Assembly (NCBI GenBank): GCA_963697965.1
Contig: OY969108.1
Span: forward strand, 2,108,001 to 2,172,000
Length of the DNA: 64,000 nucleotides
Reading direction: 5' to 3'
DNA from: JAPLJC01 sp963697965
GTDB lineage: Bacteria; Desulfobacterota; Desulfobaccia; Desulfobaccales; 0-14-0-80-60-11
In this document: in pieces, positions 8,755 through 17,707 of the stretch
Numbering within the stretch: position 1 is the first letter of the stretch
How the letters are laid out: the number at the start of each line of letters is the position of its first letter
Translations under genes and position numbers: made by a program
Notes under the pieces: generated by a model
What the model was told of the DNA's origin: nothing
The model's database searches: none
What the model saw: the letters and a program-made list of their open reading frames with translations, nothing else

Positions 8755-9828
8755 TTAACCGCCTGCACCTTTCTGCGAAACAGAAGATTGCTTGGGAAAT
8801 TCCAGGATGAAGGTGGTCCCAAGGCCTGGTTTGCTCATGGCTGACAGGTGGCCGCCGCCTTTCTCCAGCAAGTGCAGAGTCACCCGGAGGCCCAATTGGC
8901 TGCTCTCCGCTCCCTGGCGGGTACCCTTGCTAACCAGACTGCTTTTAATCACCTCCATCTCGATACCCGGCCCATTGTCCCTGATTTCCACCCTTACCCT
9001 GCCATTCTCTGCCGCTGCCTTTATCTGGATGAAGTCGCCGTACTGCATGGCGTTGCTCAAAATGTTCTGTAAGATGACCTCCAAGGTAACGGGATCGAAG
9101 GGAAATACCAGGGGGGCGCCGCAGTATTCATTCAGCGGGTCACCGTTGATTTCCACCCGAATCTCCTTTTCCCGGAAACGCAATCCCAGGAGATCCTGGA
9201 CGGCATGCCGCAAGACCGGGAAAAAATCCTGGGGCGCCTGGGTTACGGGGCCGCTTTGCAGGGCCTTTAAAAAGCTCAACTCATCTTTCAAGGTATGGTT
9301 AAGGCGTTCCGAGGCCTCTGTCAGAATATTGAGGTTTTGCTCCAGGGCATCGATCTCGACCCTGAGATCGGCATCCGGCAATACGCAATCATCGAGCTGC
9401 GGCCGCAATTTTTCCAGTTTTCTTCTGGCTCGCCCCGAAAACCCGTTAATCCCTATGGCCAGGTTTTTGTAATGGTGCCGCAGGGCCGCCACTTGCATTT
9501 CGAATTCCTGGTGCAAATCATGAAGCCGTTGCTGGTTCTCCCTAAGGCGATAGAAGACCAACCCCAAGGCTGCCCCTAACATAAAACCGGTCAGGCTGTC
9601 GAACAGCGTCTCCCCCGGTTGGGCCAGACGAGCCACGGCAATGGTCAACCTGAAGGGATTTCCCCCAAAAATGTGCTCGAACAGGTTCCGGAATACCGCA
9701 CCCAATGGCAGACTCACGAGCATTTCGAAGGCGGCGCCCAGGAGCGCCCCTATCACGAGATAGGGCCAGGGGCTGCTGCGGCGTATTGGGAGTTCCAGGC
9801 GTTCCGGCCTTTCCGGGCCATCCGTCAT
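8755..9828 (-). CDS. Membrane histidine kinase next to NO reductase
   Basis: 357 residues. Two hydrophobic helices (about 22-45 and 76-94) enclose a short loop, then a helical linker leads to an unusual H-box (LRHHYKN, His118/119). The ATPase domain is complete: N-box 253-263 (Asn259), G1 DNGPGIE 284-290 and G2 with QLGLRV and KGGGH. The tiny extracytoplasmic loop suggests signal sensing within the membrane or cytoplasm. No response regulator gene is adjacent, so it acts on a distant partner or is an orphan. It is transcribed toward the qNOR gene (160 bases away); a role in NO or redox signalling is inference from position. GGAGG precedes the ATG. Confidence 0.85.
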   Translation of the reverse strand: MTDGPERPERLELPIRRSSPWPYLVIGALLGAAFEMLVSLPLGAVFRNLFEHIFGGNPFRLTIAVARLAQPGETLFDSLTGFMLGAALGLVFYRLRENQQRLHDLHQEFEMQVAALRHHYKNLAIGINGFSGRARRKLEKLRPQLDDCVLPDADLRVEIDALEQNLNILTEASERLNHTLKDELSFLKALQSGPVTQAPQDFFPVLRHAVQDLLGLRFREKEIRVEINGDPLNEYCGAPLVFPFDPVTLEVILQNILSNAMQYGDFIQIKAAAENGRVRVEIRDNGPGIEMEVIKSSLVSKGTRQGAESSQLGLRVTLHLLEKGGGHLSAMSKPGLGTTFILEFPKQSSVSQKGAGG

Positions 9829-10131
9829 ATCGAGCCTCCAGTCCCTCTAACCAGGCGCCAGGGGCGCCGAGGCGAGGGCCTCACCCCTGCCCCAGGCCCA
9901 CGGCCATCAAGAAGCGCTTTCATCAAATTATAACTTGAAGCCAGAGAGGAAATGAGATATTTTAAGGTCACCAAAATATCCTAGCCAATTTCTGCAAATC
10001 CTGACCCTGGGCAAACTTCCGTCTCTTCGCCTTAACTTTTTGGCACCCAAGGAATTATGAGAGGCTCCTTTGGTGGGTCTCCCTCAGCAAAGAGACGGCG
10101 GGGGGCAGGGCCTTATGCGAGGCTTTAGATC
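9829..10131. other. Intergenic region between divergent genes
   Basis: Region between the histidine kinase (minus) and the AAA ATPase (plus). It must hold both promoters, but I see no convincing -35/-10 pair, no long palindrome and no RNA gene. Confidence 0.5.
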
Positions 10132-11214
10132 ATGAACGAAGAATTGACGGATCTCTTAGCGCCGGAAGTATCGTCCGCTAAAATATTTGAGTGCAGCGGC
10201 GCCAGATTGGAGCCGGAAGCTGCCGCGGATCTGTGGCCCAAGATTTTGCAACATAAATGGCTCATGTCCGAAAAACTCGCCCGCGATGTGGGCCTGCGGG
10301 TCGCCTGCATCGACTTCCTGGAAAATATGGAGCAGGCCCGGGAGGAATATCTCGCCTATCAACAGCAAAACCTTTTAAAGGAAATGGGCGCTCGGACCAT
10401 CAACAAAGAAATCTGGGACACCATTGCGGATTCCCAACCGCCCAAGCAGATCGTGCAGAAAAGGATCATTCTGCCCTTGACCCAGGGAGATCTGTCCAAA
10501 AAGCACGGCGTCGTCCCTCCCAAAACCATCATTTTTTTCGGGCCTCCCGGCACCGGCAAGACTCATTTTGCCAAAGCCATCGCCGGGGCGCTTTCCTGGT
10601 GGTTCATCGAGATTGCCCCCAGCATGCTTATGGTTGACGGCGTCGACAAGGTGGGGGCCAACCTGCGCCAGGTCATGGAAAAGGCTCGAACCCTTAAGGA
10701 AACCGTCATTTTTATCGATGAATTTGAAGAACTGGCGGGTAATCGGGACGAGGCCAGCCGGGTGGACAAATCCATCACCAACGAATTTCTCAAACAGGTG
10801 CCCCTGCTCAAAAGCCAGGGCAACCATATCCTCCTGATTTGCGCCACCAATTACATCCGGCAACTGGACCCCGCCCTGCTGCGTCCGGGAAGATTTGATT
10901 GCATCATCCCCGTGGGAGGCCTCGACGAAGATGAGAGAGCCACTATCCTGAAACACTTTCTCTCCATGCTCAATACCGGGGAAATCGATCTGAAGCGGAT
11001 CGTCAAGATGACGGCGCGCTTTACCCCCGCTGACATCGAATATCTCTTCCAGCAAGTGGCCCAGTTCGCTTTCGAGCAGGAACTGCTTGCCAAGCACGAT
11101 TATCGCGTTACCACTGACACCATCTTCGAAATCCTGCCCAAAATCCGGCCCTCTCTCACCGAAGATGTCAGCGTCGAGTTCGAAAAAGACACCATTACCT
11201 ATTCCCGCTACTAA
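10132..11214 (+). CDS. AAA+ ATPase of the FtsH/CDC48 fold
   Basis: 360 residues. An N-terminal helical region (1-125) of unknown family precedes one AAA+ module: Walker A GPPGTGKT 137-144, Walker B VIFIDEFEE 192-200, sensor 1 in LLICATNYI, and the arginine-finger stretch DPALLRPGRFD, followed by a C-terminal lid helix bundle. No protease, transmembrane or zinc-binding segment is present, so this is an ATPase alone, perhaps a remodelling factor or chaperone. It is a solitary gene between divergent and convergent neighbours, so context gives no substrate. The start has only a weak ribosome site. Confidence 0.85.
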   Translation: MNEELTDLLAPEVSSAKIFECSGARLEPEAAADLWPKILQHKWLMSEKLARDVGLRVACIDFLENMEQAREEYLAYQQQNLLKEMGARTINKEIWDTIADSQPPKQIVQKRIILPLTQGDLSKKHGVVPPKTIIFFGPPGTGKTHFAKAIAGALSWWFIEIAPSMLMVDGVDKVGANLRQVMEKARTLKETVIFIDEFEELAGNRDEASRVDKSITNEFLKQVPLLKSQGNHILLICATNYIRQLDPALLRPGRFDCIIPVGGLDEDERATILKHFLSMLNTGEIDLKRIVKMTARFTPADIEYLFQQVAQFAFEQELLAKHDYRVTTDTIFEILPKIRPSLTEDVSVEFEKDTITYSRY

Positions 11215-11246
11215 AAGACCGTCATGCCTTTAACAATATCCACCGG

Positions 11247-11275
11247 TTCCGGTAGCCGCAGACTTTAGCCTGCGC
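11247..11275. repeat. Palindromic repeat (GCCGCAG-CTTTAG type), copy 1
   Basis: TTCCGGTAGCCGCAGACTTTAGCCTGCGC forms an imperfect stem-loop and matches, with a few differences, a second copy at 53275-53305. Both copies lie just past the stop codon of a plus-strand gene, so they may act as transcript-end hairpins. Confidence 0.55.
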
Positions 11276-11366
11276 TTCAGGATTTTCCCAATTCCTAAAA
11301 TTTATCCTCTCGACCGACTTCTTTCTCTTGGATAGCTGACCCCCCATCTGCCGCGGTGAATCAGCC

Positions 11367-12701
11367 CTAGATGACCCCTGCCCTTTCCAGGGCTGCCAGT
11401 TGAGTCTTGCCCGTTCCCAGATATTTCAAGTAGATGAACTCGTTGTCGGCGCCCACGGGACGGCATATCCATTTGAGGCGAGGCGGGGTTTCGCTCATCT
11501 TCCACGCCGGCCCCTGAACCGTGAGTTTGCCGTAGTGAGGGTCGTCAATTTCCTGAAACACGCCCCGGTCCCACCAGTTCTGCTCTTGCAGCACTTCCAG
11601 CGGTTGGCTGACCTTGCCGGTGACCACCGCGGCGGCCCTACCCTTCTTTTTGGAAATGGCATCCTGAACCCGCTGAATCACCTCATCCACCGGGTAGCGC
11701 CCGCTCCATTCCTCGAGGAGATTTTGCAGCGCCTCTTCATTCTCCACCGAGGTGCGATTCAGAAAGGAGGAAAATCTCGGATCCTTGGCCATTTCGGGGC
11801 GTTCAATGATTTCCATCAGGGTTTCAAAGGCTTCATCGTTATAGGCCGCTAAAAAGGTGTAGCCCTCACGGCAGCGGACAAAGGTATAGGGGAAGACCGC
11901 AATATCGTAATTCCCCAGCCTCTCTTTGACCTTGCCATCCATATGGAACCAACTGAGATTGTAATCGATAAATTTCATCATGCATTCGGCGCCGGAGACG
12001 TCCACTATCTGGCCTTGGCCCGTATCGCTGCGGAAATTGAGGGCCAGGAGGATGCCGTAGGCGGCGAACAGGCCCTCGGCATACCAGCCGTACCAACTGC
12101 CCACTTTGGTGGGGACCCCATATTCCGTGGGCTCGCCATGGTCAGGTTCGCCATTGATCTGAACCAGGCCCGAGTAGGCCTGGTTGGTTATTTCAGAACT
12201 CGGGCGGCCGCTGCCGGCTCCCGGCCCGAATTGTCCATAGGCGCCTAAGGCGGCGTAAATCAGGCGGGGATTGACTTCCCGCAGTTGCCGGTATCCAATC
12301 CCTAAGCCATCCATGACCCCGGGTTGGTAAGTTTCGATGACCACGTCCGCATGTTTCGCCAGGGTAGTGAAAATCTCCGGGGATTCCGCCTTCTGAAGAT
12401 CCAGGGTGATATGGTATTTGTTTCTTCCTTCCACGAGATACCCAAGCCCGGTATCTTGATGCATGATGCCGAAGGGGCTGAATTTCCTGGTTACATCGCC
12501 GCCGGGAGGTTCGATGCGGATGACCTGGGCGCCCAGTTCGGCGAGCATGGAGGAGCACACCGGCCCTCCCATATTCCCGGCACTCACATCGAGCACCAGC
12601 AAGTCAGACAATGCCTCTGGTTTCTGGGGGGCATGGGCCGGATCGGTCCGTTCCCTGGCCCAGTCATACCAGGAATTTCTGCTGTCTTTGCCATGTCTCA
12701 T
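11367..12701 (-). CDS. Family III CoA-transferase subunit lacking catalytic Asp
   Basis: 444 residues of the CaiB/BaiF (formyl-CoA transferase) family, which move CoA between carboxylic acids through an aspartyl-CoA thioester. The fold signatures are present: LLVLDVSAGNMGG, AELGAQVIRIEPPGGD, the CoA-binding ETYQPGVMDGLG and GQIVDVSGAE. The segment holding the nucleophilic Asp in the family (and in the neighbouring paralogue, IGDCTG, Asp192) reads YGWYAEG here, with Trp206 in place of Asp; the codon (12084-12086) is unambiguous. It is thus probably a non-catalytic partner of the 12921-14258 protein in a heteromer. It is 220 bases downstream of that gene, last of the Liv-type operon. ATG with GAAGGGA. 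Confidence 0.9.
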   Translation of the reverse strand: MRHGKDSRNSWYDWARERTDPAHAPQKPEALSDLLVLDVSAGNMGGPVCSSMLAELGAQVIRIEPPGGDVTRKFSPFGIMHQDTGLGYLVEGRNKYHITLDLQKAESPEIFTTLAKHADVVIETYQPGVMDGLGIGYRQLREVNPRLIYAALGAYGQFGPGAGSGRPSSEITNQAYSGLVQINGEPDHGEPTEYGVPTKVGSWYGWYAEGLFAAYGILLALNFRSDTGQGQIVDVSGAECMMKFIDYNLSWFHMDGKVKERLGNYDIAVFPYTFVRCREGYTFLAAYNDEAFETLMEIIERPEMAKDPRFSSFLNRTSVENEEALQNLLEEWSGRYPVDEVIQRVQDAISKKKGRAAAVVTGKVSQPLEVLQEQNWWDRGVFQEIDDPHYGKLTVQGPAWKMSETPPRLKWICRPVGADNEFIYLKYLGTGKTQLAALERAGVI

Positions 12702-12724
12702 AGCGGCATCCCTTCATGGTTAAG

Positions 12725-12822
12725 TCCCCCTTTGAAAAAGGGGGATTTAGGGGGATTTCCAGATGTTATATTAAATCTCCCCTGAGGTGCTCCCCAACCC
12801 CCTCCCCTCTCAGGGAGGGGGG
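12725..12822. repeat. Two intergenic palindromes between CoA-transferase genes
   Basis: TCCCCCTTTGAAAAAGGGGGA at 12725-12745 is a near-perfect hairpin followed by a further GGGGGATTT unit. At about 12798-12822 CCCCTCCCC...GGGAGGGGGGA forms a second one. Sequences of this C-rich/G-rich type are common dispersed intergenic repeats in many bacteria. They could weaken read-through between the two CoA-transferase genes. Confidence 0.6.
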
Positions 12823-12920
12823 ATGATCTCAAATTTTTGTTATGATAATTGTGGGGCATAACTCTACCTCGCCGATTACCCAGGGTGATTCCGTCTTCCC
12901 GGGGGGCGGGGCGCCGGGTC

Positions 12921-14258
12921 TCAGGGGTCGATGACCCCATCCCGGCCATTCCAATGGTCCGGGGGCTTGGCGCCGACGCGATCAGCCCAGGCGCCGATAA
13001 CCCGCTTTTCCAGCAATTGCTTCATCCGTTCTTCGGTGAGATTAAGCAGGGTACGAAAGACATGGGAATTGTGAAACCCCACCGGTTTGGCGATCCATCT
13101 CATGCGTCCCGGGCTTCCCGAGAGTTTGGGGCCCGGGCCGTATTCTACCACCTTCCCATAAAGGGGATCTTCAAACTCGCAAACCGCTCCCCGCTGGCGG
13201 AGGTGTTCGTCATGGTAGTGGTCCCGGGCATTGACCACCCGGTGGGCCGCGAACCCATGGATACCCGCCAAATGTTCGATCTCCCCGCCCTTCTCTAATA
13301 CAGCCCAATCTGCCACCGTCTTATATAGGGCCGCATTATTTTCTGCCACCAGGCGGGCGGCAACCGTATCAAACCTCGAGTCCGACGCCAGCTCCATCCG
13401 GTCCATCGCCTGGCAAAGCCCTGTAAACTGCTCATCATCAAGCGCGGCAATGGCGACAAACCCATCCTGGCAGCGAAAAATTCCCGAAGGAGAACAGGAT
13501 ATATCGCGATTGCCGTAAAGTCCGCGCTCCTTTTGCATTTGGGTTTGATAGAGCCATGTCCAATCGAGAATGCGGATCAGCCCCTCAGCCTGGGAAACGT
13601 CCAGGAATTGTCCCCGGCCGGTCTTCTTGCGATGGTGGAGCGCGGCCAAAATGCCAATGGCGGCAAAGAGAGCCCCGGTGCAATCGCCGATCCAGATACC
13701 GGTCTTGAGGGGAGTTCTACCCGGAAACCCGGTGATGGCCGAAAAGCCGCTCATGGCCTGGGAGGTGGCGTCATAGGAGGGCCGGTCTTTGAACCTGCTC
13801 CACTGGCCAAAACCACTGTTGGCCTGGTAAATGAGAGCCGGGTTGACTTGGCTGAGTTGCCGGTAACCGACTCCCCAGCGGTCCATGGAGCCGGCGCGGA
13901 AGTTTTCCACGAGGACATCGGATTTGGCCACCATGGCCCGGAGCAGATCGCTCCCTTCGGAGGTGCGAATATCGATGGCCACATGATACTTATTGTGGTT
14001 CATATGGGTGAAGGCCGGCGAAATGTTTTGCCAGTAAAAGCCTCGAGGCGCCACGTAGCGCATGAGGTCACCCATCCCCGGCAGCTCGATCTTGATGACC
14101 TCCGCCCCAAAGTCGGCCAATAGATCCGTGGTCACCGGCCCAAACACCCGGGTGCATAATTCGAGGACTCGCACGCCTTTCAAGGCTTCCGGTTTGCCGA
14201 AGATCTTGTTCACCGAGAACAATTCGTTGGCCCATTCGAGATAGCTTTGGTCTTCCAT
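12921..14258 (-). CDS. Family III CoA-transferase, catalytic subunit
   Basis: 445 residues, CaiB/BaiF family. All hallmarks are present, including the catalytic Asp192 in IGDCTGA, the glycine-rich FGQWSRFKDRPSYD segment and GRGQFLDVSQAEG. It transfers CoA from a donor such as succinyl- or acetyl-CoA to an organic acid; the substrate cannot be read from the sequence. It begins 15 bases after livF and is followed by a paralogue without the catalytic Asp, so the pair probably forms a heteromer that activates the acid imported by the upstream ABC system. Ribosome site AAGAAGGA. Confidence 0.92.
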   Translation of the reverse strand: MEDQSYLEWANELFSVNKIFGKPEALKGVRVLELCTRVFGPVTTDLLADFGAEVIKIELPGMGDLMRYVAPRGFYWQNISPAFTHMNHNKYHVAIDIRTSEGSDLLRAMVAKSDVLVENFRAGSMDRWGVGYRQLSQVNPALIYQANSGFGQWSRFKDRPSYDATSQAMSGFSAITGFPGRTPLKTGIWIGDCTGALFAAIGILAALHHRKKTGRGQFLDVSQAEGLIRILDWTWLYQTQMQKERGLYGNRDISCSPSGIFRCQDGFVAIAALDDEQFTGLCQAMDRMELASDSRFDTVAARLVAENNAALYKTVADWAVLEKGGEIEHLAGIHGFAAHRVVNARDHYHDEHLRQRGAVCEFEDPLYGKVVEYGPGPKLSGSPGRMRWIAKPVGFHNSHVFRTLLNLTEERMKQLLEKRVIGAWADRVGAKPPDHWNGRDGVIDP

Positions 14259-14273
14259 CTAAATCATCCTTCT

Positions 14274-14981
14274 TCAGACGGCCAGATATTTTCCCTTGAT
14301 CTCCTCGTTGGCCAGCAGATCCGCCATCTCCCCTTCAAACTTCAGTGAGCCTTTATCTATCACATAAACCCGTTGAGATACCTTGGCGCAAAAGTGGAGA
14401 TTCTGTTCCGCCAAGACGACGGTAACGCCTTCTTTACGGATTTCGAGGATCATGTCGGCCAGCAGGCTGACAATCAGAGGCGCCAGCCCCTCCGAAGGCT
14501 CGTCCAGCAACAGGAGTTCCGGATTGGTCATGAGAGTCCGGGCAATGGCGAGCATTTGTTGTTCACCTCCCGAGAGCTGGGAACCCAGATTTTTTTCCCG
14601 TTCCTGAAGACGCGGGAAAAATGAGTAAACCTTCTGCACAGTCCAGGGCGAGGACATTTCCTGCTCCCGTCTTGCCGCCACTTCCAGGTTTTCCCGCACG
14701 GTTAAGTCCGGGAAAACGCGCCGGTCTTCGGGGACAAAGCCAATCCCCCTCCGGCAGATCTGATAGGCCCTCAGCCCGTTTATCCGAGCCCCGTTAAAAA
14801 CGATTGCACCCGTCTGGGGAGGGGTCAGCCCGATGATCGACCGGAAAGTAGTGCTTTTCCCCGCCCCGTTGCGCCCGATCAAGCTGGCCACCTCCCCTTT
14901 CTCGATGGCCAGCGACACATCGAACAAGACGTGGCTGCGCCCATAGTAGGTGTTGATGGAGCTCAATTCCAAAAAGGCCAC
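14274..14981 (-). CDS. livF: Branched-chain-amino-acid-type ABC ATPase LivF
   Basis: 235 residues, one of two ATPases of a HAAT-family importer. Walker A GRNGAGKST (about 36-44), signature LSGGEQQ and Walker B LLLLDEPSEGL are intact. The FVPEDRRVFPDLTVRENL segment is typical of LivF. It is 19 bases after livG and 15 bases before a CoA-transferase gene. HAAT systems of anaerobes also import aromatic acids and dicarboxylates, so amino acids are not the only possible substrate. Confidence 0.94.
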   Translation of the reverse strand: MAFLELSSINTYYGRSHVLFDVSLAIEKGEVASLIGRNGAGKSTTFRSIIGLTPPQTGAIVFNGARINGLRAYQICRRGIGFVPEDRRVFPDLTVRENLEVAARREQEMSSPWTVQKVYSFFPRLQEREKNLGSQLSGGEQQMLAIARTLMTNPELLLLDEPSEGLAPLIVSLLADMILEIRKEGVTVVLAEQNLHFCAKVSQRVYVIDKGSLKFEGEMADLLANEEIKGKYLAV

Positions 14982-15000
14982 GAAAGTTCCTCCCAGGCCG

Positions 15001-15768
15001 CTATCTCATCAGCTCATCACCCAGGTACGCCTTGCGCACTTCACTGTTTGCCTTGATTTCGAGGGCAGTGCCGGCCGCTATCACTGTTCCTTGATGCAGC
15101 ACGGTGATTTCTTCAGAGATGCCGAAGACGATGTCCATATCGTGTTCGGTGAAAACCAAAGTTAAGCCCTGTTCAATGGAGATCTTTTTGAGAAGGCTTA
15201 CCGTCTCGCGGCTTTCATATCTCGACATCCCGGCGGTGGGCTCATCCAGCAACAACAGCCGCGGGCGGGAGGCTATGGATATGGCGATCTCCAGCCGCTT
15301 TTGATCGCCGTGGGAAAGGACCGAGGCCGAAGAGGCCCGTTTTTCTCTGAGCCCCACCTGCTCGATTATTTCCAGCGCTTCCTCCGCGATGGCCGGAAAT
15401 TTCCGGGCCAAAGCGAAAACCCGGGAAGATTTGCCATAATGAGCGAATAGCGCCACCTGCACATTTTCGAACACGGACATCCTGGGGAAGATGTTGGTGA
15501 TTTGAAACGAACGCCCGACCCCCTTGCGGATGATCCGGTAGGGGGGCAGCCCCGAAATCCGTTCACCGTCGAAGAGCACTTCCCCTGCATCCGGTTGCAG
15601 CAGTCCGGTCATCACATTGAACAAGGTCGATTTCCCGGCCCCGTTCGGCCCGATGACGGCGTAAATCTCACCCTTGGCTACCGAGAGATTTACCTCCCGG
15701 AGCGCCCTAAGACCTCCGAAGTCCTTCGTGATGCCGTGGAGTTCTAGAAATCCCAGGTTCGCAGCCAT
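15001..15768 (-). CDS. livG: Branched-chain-amino-acid-type ABC ATPase LivG
   Basis: 255 residues. Walker A GPNGAGKST (about 40-48), signature LSHGDQKRLEIA (the H in place of G is common in LivG), Walker B LLLLDEPTAGM, then the C-terminal LivG extension with GTALEIKANSEVRKAYLG. Its start overlaps the end of the fused permease gene by 25 bases, indicating translational coupling. It pairs with LivF and the LivH-LivM fusion. Confidence 0.94.
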   Translation of the reverse strand: MAANLGFLELHGITKDFGGLRALREVNLSVAKGEIYAVIGPNGAGKSTLFNVMTGLLQPDAGEVLFDGERISGLPPYRIIRKGVGRSFQITNIFPRMSVFENVQVALFAHYGKSSRVFALARKFPAIAEEALEIIEQVGLREKRASSASVLSHGDQKRLEIAISIASRPRLLLLDEPTAGMSRYESRETVSLLKKISIEQGLTLVFTEHDMDIVFGISEEITVLHQGTVIAAGTALEIKANSEVRKAYLGDELMR

Positions 15769-17654
15769 CCGAGCCTCACCAGCAAATTACGCGCCTTTTC
15801 GTTGAAATAACCCACCGCCCCGCCAGGCAGGACCAGCACCATGGTCAGCAGCACCAACCCCAGGACCAAACCCCAGTTCTCGGTCCAGGCCAGGATGTAG
15901 GAATTCAGAGTGATGTAAATGGCCGCTCCTACGGCCGGCCCCGCGAAGGAATAAATTCCGCCCATAATGGTCATCAAGACCGGTTCCGCCGACTTGGTCC
16001 AGTGGATAATCTCCGGAGAGATCGATTTCTCCATGAGGGCATAGAGGCCCCCGGCCAAACCGGTGAAGGCCCCGGCCAAGACAAAGGCAGTCCACTGGTA
16101 GAGTTGGACGTTGATGCCCAGGTAGGAAGCCCGCTGGCCGTTCTCCCTGATGGCCTTCAGGGTCGCCCCAAATGGAGAAGAGCGCACCCTGTTCAAAATG
16201 GCCACCGCCAGGGCCGCCACCACGAGGACAAAATAGTACATGTCCCTGGTGGAGGAGATATCTAAGCTAAAATTCCCCAGGGAGATGGCCCGCACCGGGA
16301 TTCCCTGGATGCCGTTGTCCCCTCCCGTGACGCTGTACCACTTGAAAGCCACAGTATAGATGAGCTGCCCGAAAGCCAGGGTGAGCATGGCAAAATGGAT
16401 CCCGGAAAGGCGGATGCAGAAAAACCCTATGACGGCAGCCGCCCCTGCGGACATAACCAGCGCCAGGGCCAGGGTCGAAAGGGTGCCTACGGCTGTCTTG
16501 GTCAAGAGCAGTCCCACCGTGTAGGCCCCGACGCCGAAGAAGGCGGCCTGGCCGAAGGAAAGCAATCCGGTAGTCCCCAGCAACAGATTGAACGCAATGG
16601 CCATGAGCCCTGCCACAAAAATCTGCGTCAAGAGATACTGGTAATAGCGCCCGATAAAAAGCGGCAGAACCAGTAGGACAACCAGCGGGAGCAGCCGCAG
16701 CACATAGTGGACGGAAAAATGCACCGGCGAGATTTCCTGGGCCTCCATGCTTAGGTTTTTCTCGGACAGGGATTTGATCTTTACCGGCTTCCCGAAAAGT
16801 CCCCAGGGCCTCACTATCAGCACCAGCACCATCAGCAGGTAGATGAAAGCCATCTCGAACGCCGGGAAGACGATGATGCCCACCGTCTCCAGGGTGCCGA
16901 TGAGCAGTGAGGCGACCAGGGCCCCCCAGAGGCTCCCCAGTCCGCCGATCACCACTACCACAAAGGATTCAATGATAACTTCGGTGCCTAAACCCGGGAA
17001 GACGGTGCGCACCGGACCGGCCAGGGCGCCGGCAAAACCCGCCAGCATGGCGCCAAAAGCGAATACCAGGGTGAATAGCGCCGACATATTGATGCCGAGG
17101 GCATCAGCCATCTCCCGGTCTGAAGACGTGGCCCGCACCACCTTTCCCGTCTTGGTCCGGTATAGCAGGTACCACATGGCGGCCGCGACCACGGGCGCCA
17201 CCACCACCACCAGGGCTGTATAGACGGGGACGGTGCCGCCGAAAAGGACGAAGGACCCCGAAAGAAAATCGGGCTTGGCGATGGACTTATATTCGCCGCC
17301 GAAGATGATCTTCACCAGGTCATCGATGATGAGCACCAGGGCAAAGGTAAGGAGGAGCTGGTAGGTCTCTTCCTGGAAATAGATCCGCCGCAGCAGTCCT
17401 ATTTCAATTAAAGCCGCCACTGCCGCGACGCCCAGGGGCGCCATCAAAAGGGCCAGGAAGAAACCGGCGGGGCCTACCAGGTAAAGGGTGATGCCGTATG
17501 CCAGGTAGGCCCCCAGCATATAGAGCGCCCCGTGGGCGAAGTTGATGATATTGAGCACCCCGAAGATGAGGGTCAGCCCGGAGGATATGAGGAACAGGAA
17601 GGCAGCCTGCCGCAAGGCGCTCAAGACCTCGACCGTCAGGAAAGAAAGACTCAT
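15744..17654 (-). CDS. Fused LivH-LivM ABC permease
   Basis: 636 residues joining two permeases that are normally separate proteins. Residues 1 to about 295 are LivH-like (GLTLIFGVLNIINFAHGA, later VIGGLGSLWGALVASLLIG). After a polar linker (about 296-325), residues to 636 are LivM-like (GLLSFGQAAFFGVGAYT, later FTGLAGGLYALMEKSISP and MGGIYSFAGPAVGA). About 16-18 hydrophobic helices in all. No stop or frame change interrupts the join, so it is a true single frame. Lies between the binding-protein gene and livG. Confidence 0.93.
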   Translation of the reverse strand: MSLSFLTVEVLSALRQAAFLFLISSGLTLIFGVLNIINFAHGALYMLGAYLAYGITLYLVGPAGFFLALLMAPLGVAAVAALIEIGLLRRIYFQEETYQLLLTFALVLIIDDLVKIIFGGEYKSIAKPDFLSGSFVLFGGTVPVYTALVVVVAPVVAAAMWYLLYRTKTGKVVRATSSDREMADALGINMSALFTLVFAFGAMLAGFAGALAGPVRTVFPGLGTEVIIESFVVVVIGGLGSLWGALVASLLIGTLETVGIIVFPAFEMAFIYLLMVLVLIVRPWGLFGKPVKIKSLSEKNLSMEAQEISPVHFSVHYVLRLLPLVVLLVLPLFIGRYYQYLLTQIFVAGLMAIAFNLLLGTTGLLSFGQAAFFGVGAYTVGLLLTKTAVGTLSTLALALVMSAGAAAVIGFFCIRLSGIHFAMLTLAFGQLIYTVAFKWYSVTGGDNGIQGIPVRAISLGNFSLDISSTRDMYYFVLVVAALAVAILNRVRSSPFGATLKAIRENGQRASYLGINVQLYQWTAFVLAGAFTGLAGGLYALMEKSISPEIIHWTKSAEPVLMTIMGGIYSFAGPAVGAAIYITLNSYILAWTENWGLVLGLVLLTMVLVLPGGAVGYFNEKARNLLVRLGWLRTWDF

Positions 17655-17707
17655 GCTTCCCTCATCTCCGGCGCCCAGCCCGGATACCGGGGCTCAGTCA
17701 CTAGCGG

